From Micromussa lordhowensis (lineage: Eukaryota; Cnidaria; Anthozoa; Scleractinia; Lobophylliidae): DNA of 64,000 nucleotides. The translations under genes were made by a program, and so were the position numbers. The DNA is taken from positions 21,987,366 through 22,051,365 of the forward strand of contig OZ026601.1 of assembly GCA_964020085.1 (NCBI GenBank). The letters run 5' to 3'. Shown piece after piece: positions 11,157-22,084 of this stretch. How positions within the stretch are numbered: position 1 is the stretch's first letter; every line of letters starts with the position of its first letter. The notes under the pieces are model-generated. The model made no database searches, was not told where the DNA came from, and saw only the letters and a program-made list of their open reading frames with translations.

Positions 11157-11308
11157 TGTAAGCTTTTCCTTGTCCAGCTTTGTCTCCGACGGCTATGGCA
11201 ATTTCAAGATGCAGCTTGTGATACCTGAGCGCTTCTTTGAAATCACCGATACTTCGATAAGCAATGCCAAGATTGCCATCTACATCTCCAGCTTACATCT
11301 TTTTGTGT
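11157..11308 (-). pseudogene. Tetratricopeptide-repeat (TPR) fragment
   Basis: Minus-strand reading: DGNLGIAYRSIGDFKEALRY, then HKLHLEIAIAVGDKAGQGKA. This is a single canonical TPR of the LGN/TTC28-like type found in large numbers in coral genomes. It is preceded by an in-frame stop and ends within about 15 codons, so it is an isolated fragment. Confidence 0.7.
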
Positions 11309-11443
11309 TGCTGGGTAGGGGTGATCTGTAAATGTAAAGCCTGTTAAGCAAATCTCTTCTAGAAACACCAGACTATTACTTCTGTTGATGAGTGACGTTG
11401 TCAGGAAAGAAATAATGGTAAACGTTAGTAAGTAAGTAACTTT

Positions 11444-11995
11444 TTTTTTTTGGTTTATTTTATTTAATACAAACAATACAATGTTACAACAAATGAAAAA
11501 AAATAGTACAGAAAGAAGATAGGTGTTACAATTAATTCTTGATAATAGATAATATATAATATTTACAATAATATATGTTACAAACAAGATATTTAGGTTT
11601 ATACAGGTGTATATAGCTGGGGGGAGGGCAACATAAGCACGTCAAGTTATATGTCTATTTCAAGCTGGATAATAAATTTAGATATGAATTCAGAAGAGTC
11701 TTGTTTCTTTTGCATTGTTTTGCAAGCGTAGTGGTACTGTTTTGCATACAACAGAAGAAGACACAAATCCTTTGTCTGTTTATCGGAAATATTGGTGTTT
11801 GATGTCGGTAAATTTAGAAAGTATTGTAGCGAGGTGAGGCTGACATTAATTTTGTGTAAGCTATTGAACCAATGAAGAGACTCGTCACTTAATTTCAAGA
11901 AGGATTGACATTCAAAGAATGCATGTTCAATAGAGTCATTTTCTCCGCACATAACACATTTGTCACAATCACTTATCCCAAATCGTTTAAGTTCT
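11444..11995 (-). mobile_element. 5'-truncated LINE 3' end with a 15-bp target duplication
   Basis: The minus-strand ORF (11952-11647, open upstream to about 11995) reads RFGISDCDKCVMCGENDSIE and HAFFECQSF, a CxxC...H...C zinc knuckle as found at the C-terminus of non-LTR reverse transcriptases. The minus-strand 3' end has an A tract. TAAGTAAGTAACTTT occurs at 11429-11443 and again at 11996-12010, a perfect 15-bp duplication. Confidence 0.82.
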
Positions 11996-12010
11996 TAAGT
12001 AAGTAACTTT

Positions 12011-12725
12011 ATTTAGCCAGGGTAGTCCATTCAGCTACCATTCATAGGGGCCCTAGGAAATAAAGGAATATACAATTAAAATGGTCTAAAATTATTTACA
12101 CCCTAAAAACTCCTAAGTATAATTTTATTAAATACAATTTAAAAGTTCTAAACTAAAAGCCAAAACCTCTAAGTATAGTGATCAAAGTCCATAAATTTAT
12201 AAGAAATAAAAATTACGAATAATAATGCTCAATTAGCAAACTTTTAAAATTACTAAAAGACGGGGCAGTTTTAATATGAGCGGGTAAAGAATTAAAATGA
12301 ATAGACCCCAAGTGGGTGGGTTCTTTTTCCCATATTGTTCTTAGGCTTTGGTGGGTGCAAGTCGTTACTTCTTCTAGTTCCATAATCATGGAAAGTTCTT
12401 ATGAAGTACTCTGTTAAATTCTTCGGTACCAAGTTATTTTAACACTTAAAAACTAAACTACATTTGTGTAGTTTCCTTCTACAGGCCCGGGCTACAGGCT
12501 AAACCTAACCAATTTAGCAAGTGGAAAGCATTCTTTAAAATTTTTCTTCGAAGTATAATTCGAGCTGAACGACGGTAGCCGCTGGAGCTCTTTGCAACAT
12601 CCTTCTGAGATTTCACCCCAGGCAGCATCAGCATAGTCAAATAACGGCTGCACGAATGAAGTATATACTTGTTTAGAAGCTTACAACGTGAGGCATGCTC
12701 GTATACGAGATAGGAACCCAAGCCG
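12011..12725 (-). pseudogene. Second LINE 3' end, carrying reverse transcriptase C-terminal remnant
   Basis: At about 12660-12480 the minus strand reads SFVQPLFDYADAAWGEISEG, then CCKELQRL and KECFPLAKLVRFSL, a typical non-LTR RT thumb segment with one frame disruption. 12011-12470 is its AT-rich 3' UTR. The LINE at 11444-11995 inserted into its 3' end. Confidence 0.7.
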
Positions 12726-12752
12726 ACTACTGATTTAGTGTTACTCCGTTAA

Positions 12753-13284
12753 AGTGCCCATGTCGTCAATTTTTTTATTTTCTTATCTGATTCTATATAT
12801 CACCCAATGAACTTCTGCGAAAGAAAAATTCGATTTGGAAAAAATGCAATCTTTTTAAGAAGTTTTAAAATCGTTCAAATTTGCCGCCATTTTGGTCGAC
12901 CATTCGTGACGTAGATTAAGGAACACGTGACTTCAGGCTCTACTCATCTCGCTTGTTTTATCTCTGTAAATGTAAGTTAGTGGCTCATACAAAATGAGCC
13001 CGGGCCCCCACCTTATTTTGGGTAAAAAAAAAAATTTGCAGAGGTAGAACAAGTGAGATAAGTCAAGCCTGAACTCACGCGTTCCTGAATCTACGTCACA
13101 ATTCTGAGCATGTCGATGCTGTGATCAGCGGCACGGGTCGACCGCAAGAAAATAGGATTTTCAGGTTTTTAAAACTTCATAAAAAAATCGCTTTTTATCC
13201 AAATCGAAAAATTTTTTCGCAGAAGTTCATTGCATGAAACAAAGAATCAGATGGGAAAATAAAAATTTTGATGACACGGGCACT
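12753..13284. mobile_element. 532-bp TTAA-flanked foldback MITE
   Basis: TTAA at 12749-12752 and 13285-13288. Long terminal inverted repeats starting AGTGCCCATGTCGTCAA (left) and AGTGCCCGTGTCATCAA (right, reverse complement) extend about 200 bp with divergence, so the element is nearly a full palindrome. Confidence 0.85.
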
Positions 13285-13289
13285 TTAAG

Positions 13290-14570
13290 CTGGGTAAATA
13301 CGAAAATAATAATAATAATAATGGAGTAACTTGAGTAACTGGCTGATTCCAATGCTAGAGTGACATCTCATATTGTTTTTAACAGAAACAGCAAGTAGGC
13401 CAGGCAGCCTGTGACTCTCGGAATACTGGTAAGTAGGACATGACATTAGCCACTAAGCAGCTATCAAAGGCGGACTCGCTGCCAATAAGCTACAGAAAAC
13501 TCGTGGGTTCTAGTCCAGATAATTAAGTTTAAAGGAGCTATCTCACGCTTTGAAACATTCAGCCTGAACTTTTCAAATTTGTCGTTTATAATCTTCTGCA
13601 TCCTTTACCATCCTTGTTCCTTTATGTTTTATTATTACCTCTTTTAGTGTCTTTCTATTTTACTGAACTGCTGTTTTCAGGTTTTAAATGTTGCTTTGTA
13701 CATAGCCAAAATACGGTGGCTTAGCTTCTTGAAAGGTGACAGCCTTCCGGCAAACTGCTGAGACTAAGCAGACTATGGCATCACTTAGCGGAGCTGTCAT
13801 CATAAAATGCTGGTCCTGCCATGTCACATTGCCAGGATGGAATCGGCCCAGTGAGTCTGACGTCACTGATGATGAGTAAATAAGCGCGACTTGTTTTAAT
13901 AACATCCGGTAATTTTACTCATTTCTGTTTCTGTCATTGTCATCAAATCGTGAGTTTTTTTTCTAAATCAACTCCCATTAGAGAATGTCTTATGCTAGGG
14001 AGATTTTTCAGACAGCATTGGAAGATGTTTTCAGATATTTTCAGCGTCTCTACTAGTGTGGTTTAATTTCGCTTCTTTGCAATAATGATACGAACAACAT
14101 CTTCACAGCGTTTTGAAATGATATTTTAGGACCGCTATAAGAAATAGACACACTCTATAAGGTTTTTGGAATTAATCCAGCCCATCATTAACAATAATAC
14201 CAACGAGTCAAGAAGCACGGTTAGCTATTGTCCTCCAGCAAGCCCAAGTGGAATAAAAGCTACTACGAAATATTGATACTCTTGTCTTGCTTACCATTCG
14301 CATGTCAATGACGTGCCCTGTAATGGCTTTCTTCTTAATATTCCCCTTCCGTTTGTTGGTAAACTTACACCCCATTCACACAACTAAACTAGTTTAACCA
14401 TTACTGTTACACCACACGTGCAACGGAGCTTATTGATTGGCTGAGAGACTTGGAAAACCAACTGAGAAAGAGTGGCAAAGAAACCTTTCATTTCGCTGGA
14501 TTTGAACTGCATTTTGAATGGTTTACATTTTGCCTGCAAATTTAACATTACATCTCGTTATATACCTAGA
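13290..14570. other. Intergenic, no gene seen
   Basis: A short AAT run near 13305-13320; otherwise unremarkable AT-rich sequence with no ORF that resembles a protein. Confidence 0.5.
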
Positions 14571-14573
14571 CTT

Positions 14574-14715
14574 TCATTCACCAAAACGAGCACTGTGATT
14601 GGTTGATTCTTGGTCACGTGCTCCTGATCAAATTCAAATGTATCCCGACCGGGATACAATTGCGCAGTTGTTGCCCGCGCGCCGAATACACAGTGCTCGT
14701 TTTGTTGAGTGAAAG
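14574..14715. repeat. Inverted repeat (ATTCACCAAAACGAGCACTGTG)
   Basis: TTCACCAAAACGAGCACTGTG at 14576 is matched in reverse complement by CACAGTGCTCGTTTTGTTGAG at 14688. The stretch between holds a small palindrome, ATCCCGACCGGGAT. It lies directly left of the hairpin element at 14740. Confidence 0.65.
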
Positions 14716-14739
14716 TTCAAATATATAACAAAGCATATA

Positions 14740-14869
14740 ATGTATGTCCCCTCGACAAACAGTGAGTTTTGTTTTCCCGAGAGTCCTGATGTTTCCCTCG
14801 ACTTCGTCTCGGGAAACATCAGAACTCTCGGGAAAACAAAACTTACTGTTTCCCTCGGGACCATACATT
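14740..14869. mobile_element. C/T-rich hairpin element, copy 1
   Basis: Arms of about 60 bp meet at CTCGACTTCGTCTCGGG near 14804. The arms read CAGTGAGTTTTGTTTTCCCG, then GAGAGTCCTGATGTTTCCCTC, with few mismatches. A second copy lies at 29740. The strongly paired arms explain the ORFs seen on both strands here. Confidence 0.85.
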
Positions 14870-15453
14870 AAGTGTGTATTAGCACCCAGTAACCAAATAA
14901 GTAACCCAATACATAGATTGAACTGTTCTCTTCTCTTACACCAGTGGCCGGGTGCTAACAGGATGACACAGCACAGTACAACACAACACTTAACTGTGAC
15001 CAAACTCATTCCAGATCTTGCGACCAAAAAAGCTACAGGCAAAAATGTTTTTATACTAATCCCTCACGAAAAAACCGTACTTCATATTCTTGTTTTAAAT
15101 CAGGATCCACCTTTCGTGTTTCTTGTGGGTGATTCCATCGAAAAAGAATATTAAATATTAGAATATTATTAAAAAAGTGGAATAAAATGAGGATCACGAA
15201 ACTCTCTTCTTTGCGCAATATGCATGATTGGCATTATGCCGGTGTATAATACGTCTCCCCAGAATCGTCGAAATAACAGGCTGATCTGACCTTTTACTCT
15301 CATTGTAATCCTTCAAATCACACAATGTGAACAAAACCTCTGTTATTTCAGGTAAGTAATGATTATTCATACTCTTCGTGCTCGTGTCAGAGCGAACCAA
15401 CGCGACTACACTCGTGCACGTGGCTGCGAGAATTATCTACGACACCGTTTATA

Positions 15454-15607
15454 AGAGGGTCTCAATGGGGTTAACCGTTAGCCGTAAAACGGTCAAACAT
15501 TTAGCCGTTAGGCATAAAAATGAAAGAATTTTAACCGTTAGCCGTAAAAAAGCCAAAATATTAACCATTAACCGTAAAACTAAGCCACTACCCCATTGAG
15601 ACCCTCT
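15454..15607. mobile_element. 154-bp TA-flanked MITE with internal TTAACCGTTAGCCGTAAAA repeats
   Basis: Terminal inverted repeats from AGAGGGTCTCAATGGGG at the left to its reverse complement at the right, bounded by TA. Inside are four diverged tandem copies of a unit like TTAACCGTTAGCCGTAAAA. No coding capacity. Confidence 0.85.
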
Positions 15608-15739
15608 TATGAAATCCTTTACTAAACTCTGATCCTTGAGATAACAAAAGGAAACTAAACTCAGTTACTTCGGATGCATTTTGTTGTTTCTTTGAGTGGG
15701 TTTTGAGTTTTGATTTGTGATCCTGATCTGTTTACTTTA

Positions 15740-16230
15740 TACGTGTGGTGTTTAGATCAAGTCTGTCGACCCCGTTGCCGATTTGTGTCTAACACATCAA
15801 GTTCTTCAAAGTTGGACTCTCATCAAGTGAGCAGTGCTCCTTCTGTGAAAACACATCGGAATCCCTTTTACATCTCTTTTGGGAATGTGCAAAAACCAAA
15901 GTATTCTGGAACGAAGTTATAAAATGGTTAGGTAACTTTTACTCCCTCTTGATAAAAAGTCTCCGCTCAGTCATGTCTGGGTTTTGTGGATGACACTACA
16001 GCCCTCCTCCTTCACCACGCCCTCCTAATTGCCAGATATCACATTTTTTGGGCTAAATCAATGCACCACCTCCCCTCACTACACGATACACGGCCTTTGG
16101 CAACACCGCTAGGAACGGTGGCCAACAATGAACCAACTCGGGCAACGTCCATGTTGGAAAGCCAACTCGGTAATGATTCCTTTTCGAGTTTTACCTTGAG
16201 CTTGTAAAACGTTTTTTTTAAATTGTAGTT
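15740..16230 (+). pseudogene. LINE reverse transcriptase C-terminal remnant
   Basis: From 15820 the + strand reads SSSEQCSFCENTSESLLHLF, then WECAKTKVFWNEVIKWLG, a zf-RVT-type CxxC...H...C knuckle. After a frame change, LLLHHALLIARYHIFWAKSM follows near 16008-16070. Degenerate 3' end of a non-LTR element of a different family from those at 11.4-12.7 kb. Confidence 0.75.
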
Positions 16231-16364
16231 TAGTATTGTTTGCGCTTTTAGCTTTGACGTTATCTCGAAAATGCAAGGAGCAATAATTGGAGAGGATGCC
16301 GGGTAATTATGTGTTCAAAAGGCAGAGTTAACTGTTTGCATTGATGAAAGGGACCTTGAGCAAA

Positions 16365-16465
16365 CAGAACGTCGCCAAACAAAAGGTTAACTGAGCAAAA
16401 CAATGGCTGTGCACGTGCGTTATAAATCTTTGTACATTTCGCAGCCATCCTCTGCAAAACAACAA
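16365..16465 (-). repeat. Dispersed repeat, inverted partner at 17940-18040
   Basis: The reverse complement (GAAATGTACAAAGATTTATA, then ACGCACGTGCACAGC and TTTGGCGACGTTC) recurs on the + strand at about 17940-18040. The two copies are inverted about 1.5 kb apart. Confidence 0.65.
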
Positions 16466-16469
16466 CGTG

Positions 16470-17630
16470 AATTGCTCAAGCTCCCTGTTAATAGAGAGCT
16501 AAAGAAACGAGAAAAGAAGAAAAGTAGCTTTCGTTTTGTCTCGATCATATTTGTTTTGCTTGTGTCTCCTTACGCACGCTGATGTGAAGAGAACAGCAAA
16601 CGTTGAACCCTACTCTATATTTACCGAGACATAAATTTCTTCCCGTCTCCAAACAAAAATGAACAGAAAAAATTACACAAAGAAACATATCATTAAGTTA
16701 ACATTTGTCACGACCGAAATGTTTAGAAAAATGTAGACAAAATTAGAAAATCAAAATAGAATATATCAATAAGTAAGAACAAGTTTATTTTAATGGTTCA
16801 AAAATAAGTAGGTCAACAAATACGAGCTTACTGAAAAAATAACCGGGATCTCCGTGCGCGCCTAATTTCTTCAAATCGGGCTCGATTCGCACACTACCGA
16901 TACTACACCAACATTTCACATTCTTTATACGCGGGGGGTCCTATTAATGCCTCCTCGGGTTTTGGCCTCATTAGAAAAGAAATAAAGATTATGAAACAAA
17001 TTAAATAATTTGCCACGTTTCACATACCCAACATTAAGCGTGCCTTACCTAGAGACTTCTCACAGAATTCAAACAGAAATGTATAAAGCAAAATTTTTGG
17101 TATTGTTTAGTCAATCGTATCTCATTTAAATTTGTATTAAAAAGTACTTGGCTAGTTCAAGAGAAAGCAATCACGTATTTCCCTATCAAGCATAACTTGA
17201 CGAAAATGTCACAATGTGTACGTGCGATAATGACGCGCGAAGGATTATGCGTGACAAGAATGCGTAACGCAATTCCTACCTTTTTTGAAAATCCCTCCCT
17301 TTTTGAAAACCACAAGCAGTACCTGTACTTTTTGACGGCTTTTGGATTTGAAAATTGAATGGCACAGCCCACGCAACTTTTAATGAACCCCAGATCGAAC
17401 TCGGGTAGGTCATGTGACACGGTCTAAATGTTCAAGGAATACAGAGGACAGGGGAGGTATCTGGGGAGGGGTATCAGGGGAAGTATACATTTGAAGCATT
17501 TGGAATACAAGGGAAAACAAGGGTTGTAACAAGTGTTAGTGTGAGCATTTGAGTAATCCAGCATTATGTGGTACAGAGAGCATTCTTAGTGGCGAAATCG
17601 AAAATTGAAGCATTACACAAAAGCTTATTT
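16470..17630. other. Intergenic, no gene seen
   Basis: AT-rich sequence with short A and T runs; no ORF with protein-like character and no clear repeat boundary. Confidence 0.5.
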
Positions 17631-17633
17631 ACA

Positions 17634-17853
17634 GCAATCTCGTTCTCAGAGTCTTCGTTCCCCTTGACCAGCGGCCGGAAAACGAGAGCTCTGGGAGCAA
17701 CCATTTAAGGCATGCGCAATAGATGCAGACTGCGCAGTGAAACTGGATGGGCAGAATTCGGTTATTTCCTTTGTTATTCAAAATGGTTGCTCCCAGAGCT
17801 CTCGTTTTCCGACCGCTGGTCAAGGGGAACGAAGACTCTTGGAACGAGATTGG
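17634..17853. mobile_element. Hairpin MITE with about 70-bp arms
   Basis: CAATCTCGTTCTCAGAGTCTT at the left matches AAGACTCTTGGAACGAGATTG at the right, and the arms continue through CGTTCCCCTTGACCAGCGG and GAGCTCTGGGAGCAACCATTT. The arms are nearly identical, which produces complementary ORFs on both strands. Confidence 0.85.
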
Positions 17854-18049
17854 CTTATTAGCGGTTCACTTCCAAATGGAAATACGAAACATTAGCCGTC
17901 GCCGTCCACATTCCGTAGACGACACAGGACTTGATCATTTCACGTTGTTTTGCAGAGGACGGCAAAGAAATGTACAAAGATTTATAACGCACGTGCACAG
18001 CTATTGTTTTGCTCATTTAACCTTTCGTTTGGCGACGTTCTCGTTGCCG

Positions 18050-18940
18050 CCGTGTCGTGGTTTGCTTAACCTCCCTAATACTAATATGAAATGTCAGAAG
18101 CTTTCTCGCCCTAGTCCCTGAAAGGCTGGGCTTCCCGGGGCCTAGTAGGGTGGGAGACTAGCATGACAGACTGAATAGTTGTCGCTAGACATGTTATTGG
18201 TGTTTATTTCCAGTATAAATCTTGACAGCCTCAGTAGGTTACTTATTTACAATAAAAATCCTAAGTTCTTACTCCGAACTTATTACTGCCCAGTTCCTGG
18301 TAAACTGGTTGCGTAGATCCTAGCCGGGACGTGCGTAAGTGGATCTGAATGATATAAGGCTGCAAAACCTCCCGAGCCGAACTTCTTTTGAATAGCTGAT
18401 TGGTTTTAACCTCCCAGCCAAAGAAGGAAGTCCTTTTTCACGATTTAAGCAATAGAGCGAAGGCTCTGAGAATTCCAGACAGTTGAGCAAACTTCAAGAC
18501 GCAGTCGAGGTTTTGCATAACTATCGGGAATTCCTCCACCCTCCAAAGTGTTTAGATGAGGCTGTGTAAACAAGGAAAAAGTACTCTCTTGCTTTTATAA
18601 AATATTTCTCAAGAATACACGAGAAGAGAAAGTCACAACCGTATTTACATTTTCCTGATCTAAACACATCGATTGTGATCTTGTGAACTGGAGTCAACTG
18701 GAGTGCTGAGTCTAAGGTGTATGACAGTGTATCCCAAAGGATTAGGTTGATAGAAAGGTACAACGGCCATCTTGGGGAGAGAGGAAAGTGGCAAGAGAGG
18801 TGGTCGTTATAGGACGGTATGGGGTGTAATATGAAACCTGCTTCTTTTGGGTTGCAACATTTACCTGTTGTTTTTTCAGGGGTGCAACATTATTATTATT
18901 ATTTTTTAAAAATGTTTATTGTAGTATATTAATACGTTAC
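18050..18940. other. Intergenic, no gene seen
   Basis: Nothing recognisable except a short ATT microsatellite near 18890-18905. Confidence 0.45.
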
Positions 18941-18943
18941 AAA

Positions 18944-19230
18944 TCAAGACGCGGATGCCTCATGGTTAGTGCGCTCATCTCCGGATCGAACTGTCCGGGT
19001 TCAAGTCCTAGCTGGGGACATTGTGTTGTGTTCTTGTGCCCAAAGTGCCTCTCTACACCCAAACAGGTGTATAAATGGGTACCGGCAAATTTGATGCCGG
19101 GGGTAGCCCTGCGATAGACTAGCATCCCATCCAGTGAGGTGTGAATTCCAAGTCGCTACATGCTACAGTAACCGGGATAGGTTTCGGCCTGATGGGCCAC
19201 TTTGGCACGTATGCAGACTTTTACAATCAA
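18944..19230 (+). mobile_element. Full-length tRNA-derived SINE
   Basis: tRNA-like head with box A-like TGCCTCATGGTTAGTGCGC and box B GGTTCAAGTCC (18998-19008), a body containing TTGTGTTGTGTTCTTG and AGGTGTATAAATGGGTACCG, and a tail GGGGGTAGCCCTGCGATAGA to GTATGCAGACTTT. The body and tail recur at 47887-48168, and the tail at 10169. Confidence 0.85.
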
Positions 19231-20779
19231 AATGTATCAGTAAAACAGAAACACAACAACAACAGAGACCAACGACTTGCGGTACAGATCAAGATTCGTG
19301 ACGCTTTTTTTGGAGAGAAAATGGGACTTCGCAAGTTTTTTTCGCTGATTTTGTTGACCATTTTCCGTAAGAGAGGTCGCCGGTAGTGGAGGTTCCACTG
19401 ACATATTACAAACAGAGGAAAATGCACTATCGCAAACTTCCGAAAGTAACGACCCTAATTACATTCGAAATTAGCAGCCTTTGGTGCTGGCTGCTTTCGG
19501 GGGGTCGCTATTGTCGAGGGTCGTTACTTCACGTTATGAAACGTTCATAGAGCTGAGCATGTTTTGAGAGATAAAAATAGAAAAGCAGCCCTTAGCACAT
19601 GAGACAAAATTCTTCGGGCCGTTCCACTTTAAACTTAATTATTTGGCTGCCACTTGGGGCATGTCACGTGTCTAGATCGAGTTGTTGGTCGGTAGGAAAG
19701 CTAGCAAGATTCTACTTCAGTACGCACTGCTATGTTGGTCTGTTGTATCAATATCTCAGTGCGCTGGTCCAGTTTTCAATTTTGATTTAAAGAAAACGTT
19801 TGCCTTTAAATATGCCCCTGTTGAAAATTACACTGTACTCTGTTTTAATTTGATGAGAATTTTTTGCAAGTACGTACCTGATGTTTGATGTAAGTTTGAC
19901 GGGTTTTGTTTTAAAATGGCACAACATGAACGAATGAAGCACGAATTGACATTTCACAACGCTTCGTGGCATTACCGATACCTTCCCTTGTTGCAGGGTG
20001 CCTTAATGATAATTATCAACTATAACATTCACTTGACTATTTATTACAAACATAGGCACGCAAGGCGTGCAAGAGTTATTTTTTATGAAGTCTCGGAGAT
20101 AGGAGCATTCATGGAGCTGTTTACAGTAATGATTTGGCTAATTTGACAAGTCTTTTTGGTTGCGATGTACAGCAAGCGAGAAACTGGGAATTTATGATAT
20201 ACATGGTAAGATAAGTAATTGGTAAGCCATAAAATGTTTGACTGAACAATCTACAGTGATTTGACCCATCTCCAGATTAATGTAGATACCATCTTATTTC
20301 TAACAGGTAATTTGATTCGTTCTTTGATACAATCCACACTGTGATTGGCGACACGCGCACATGCATTAACTCCCCGCTACTCACCGATCTCATAGCCCAT
20401 TCAACCCCCAAGAGGAATTTTTGCTCAAAAATACTCAAGTTAAGAGAGCTTTTCGCATTTTATACGAGTCGTACGTTTACCATTTTTACACAACAACACT
20501 ACTTCACCGAAAATAGAAAGAAAGAGGAATAAAAACCTCTCTGATTCGTTGAAAGTCTGATTTAATTAAATTGCACTTTAATTTGACGCCCAGCAGTCTT
20601 CAAAGAACATTTGAACAGTTCTCATACTTTTTACCTTTAAAGTATCGGACTGAAATGAATGTCATCAAATAAAACTATAAATTACTACTGCAGAAATGCA
20701 AAAACAGTTTAGAAATGAAAGCTTCTTTTTTATTTAGTATCCTGGAAACAGTAGCCGACAACTTGTAAGCTCTAATTGA

Positions 20780-21540
20780 ATTTACTTCCATTTGAAAAAC
20801 AAAAGTGTCAAGTTACCAATTATAACTAAAAATAGCAAACATCTTTTGCGAACGATTTACTTCCGTATGAAAAACAAAAGTGTCAAATTACCATTTGTAA
20901 CTAAAAATAGCAAGCATCTCGTGGGAACAAGTGGTGAATTTACTCCCTTGGTGAATTTACTCCCTTGTGAAAAACAAGTGTCAAATTACCCTTTGTAACT
21001 AAAAAATAAAATATCTTGTCATATTTCCATGCAACAACAACAAAACAATCGTTACCTGTACCTGTAACGTTTGTAAACTCTTTCAAATCAAAATAGTCTC
21101 GTCTCCTCTAAAACATTTCCTAAGAACTAGAAGAACCGATGCGTGACGTCTAATTGAATTTACTCCTTGTGAAAAACAAAAATATCAAGTTACTATTTGT
21201 AACTAAAAATAGCAAGCATCTCGTGGGAACAAGTGGTGATGATTTGCCAGCTCTAATTGAATTTACTCCCTTGTGAAAAACAAAAGTGTCAAATTACCCT
21301 TTGTAACGAAAAAATAAAAATATCTCGTTATATTTGCACGCAACAAGAACACAGCAACCGTTACCTGTACCTATTGTAAACGTTCGAACTCTTTCAAATC
21401 AAAATAGTCTCGTCTCCTCTAAAACATTTCGTAAGAACTGGAAGCAACGATGCATGACGTCTAATTGAATTTACTCCTTGTGAAAAACAAAAATATCAAG
21501 TTACCTTTGTAACTAAAAATAAAAACATCTCGTCCATTTG
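20780..21540 (+). repeat. Higher-order tandem repeat, period about 305 bp
   Basis: Six copies of a motif like GTGAAAAACAAAAGTGTCAA + ATTACC-TTTGTAACTAAAAATA, at about 20791, 20867, 20967, 21170, 21274 and 21478. Alternate copies are about 303-309 bp apart, and the intervening text (CTTTCAAATCAAAATAGTCT, AGCATCTCGTGGGAACAAG) repeats too. Confidence 0.85.
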
Positions 21541-21792
21541 CATACAACTACCTCACGCACTGTTTCCTACCTCAAGGCTCATCTCGTCCATAACTAAAAT
21601 CCTAAGCCTAACTCACAGAAAATGCCAAAGTAAACCCAATATATGAAGACTTCCTCCTCTTTTATAGAAGAATAAATATGGCAGTTCTGAACTGTATCGG
21701 GATCAAATCTTCTCATATACCATTTACTTTTAAAACAAGAAATTTGATTGGCTGTTTATAGTAGATCCGATCTGATTGGTGTGACATAACAT

Positions 21793-21842
21793 ACATCTCT
21801 CACTCACTGACTCACTCACTGACTCACTCACTGACTCACTGA
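21793..21842 (+). repeat. 12-bp minisatellite with repeated TGACTCA
   Basis: About four units of CACTCACTGACT. TGACTCA, the AP-1 core site, appears in several consecutive units. Confidence 0.85.
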
Positions 21843-22084
21843 TCCATTGACCCGTCCACAACATACTCGACGCGCCGACTAAGAGATATTTTTTGTACAA
21901 AAAAATAACTCAAAACTAGATATACCTTTGAACCTTGTTTTCCCTATTTTCGGGGCAGGCGGTTGGAATGAAGGTGGGCTCGCTACTTTTTTGGGGGTAG
22001 GTGGGTCGCTACCTTCGGGATTTAGCCACAATCTTTTGACGTTAATTTCCGGGGGGTGTAGCTACTTTCGGAAGTTTACGGTAG

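Larger units (their letters stand above)
19427..22084. mobile_element. 2.66-kb terminal-inverted-repeat element
   Basis: Left end CTATCGCAAACTTCCGAAAG and right end (reverse complement) CTACCGTAAACTTCCGAAAG match at 20 of 22 positions. Subterminal 'GGGTCGCTA' words occur near both ends (about 19502, 21968, 22008). No transposase ORF, so non-autonomous. It contains the tandem array at 20780-21540 and the minisatellite at 21793. Superfamily unknown; hAT-like is a guess from the subterminal repeats. Confidence 0.6.

Noticed and set aside
14614..15154. Overlapping 142- and 136-codon frames on opposite strands
   Set aside because: Both run through the hairpin element, whose complementary arms give similar peptides (FVFPRVLMFP) on both strands.
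20780..21540. Possible CRISPR array
   Set aside because: Repeat units are long, diverged and nested in a 305-bp higher-order pattern, with repeated rather than unique text between them, in an animal genome.
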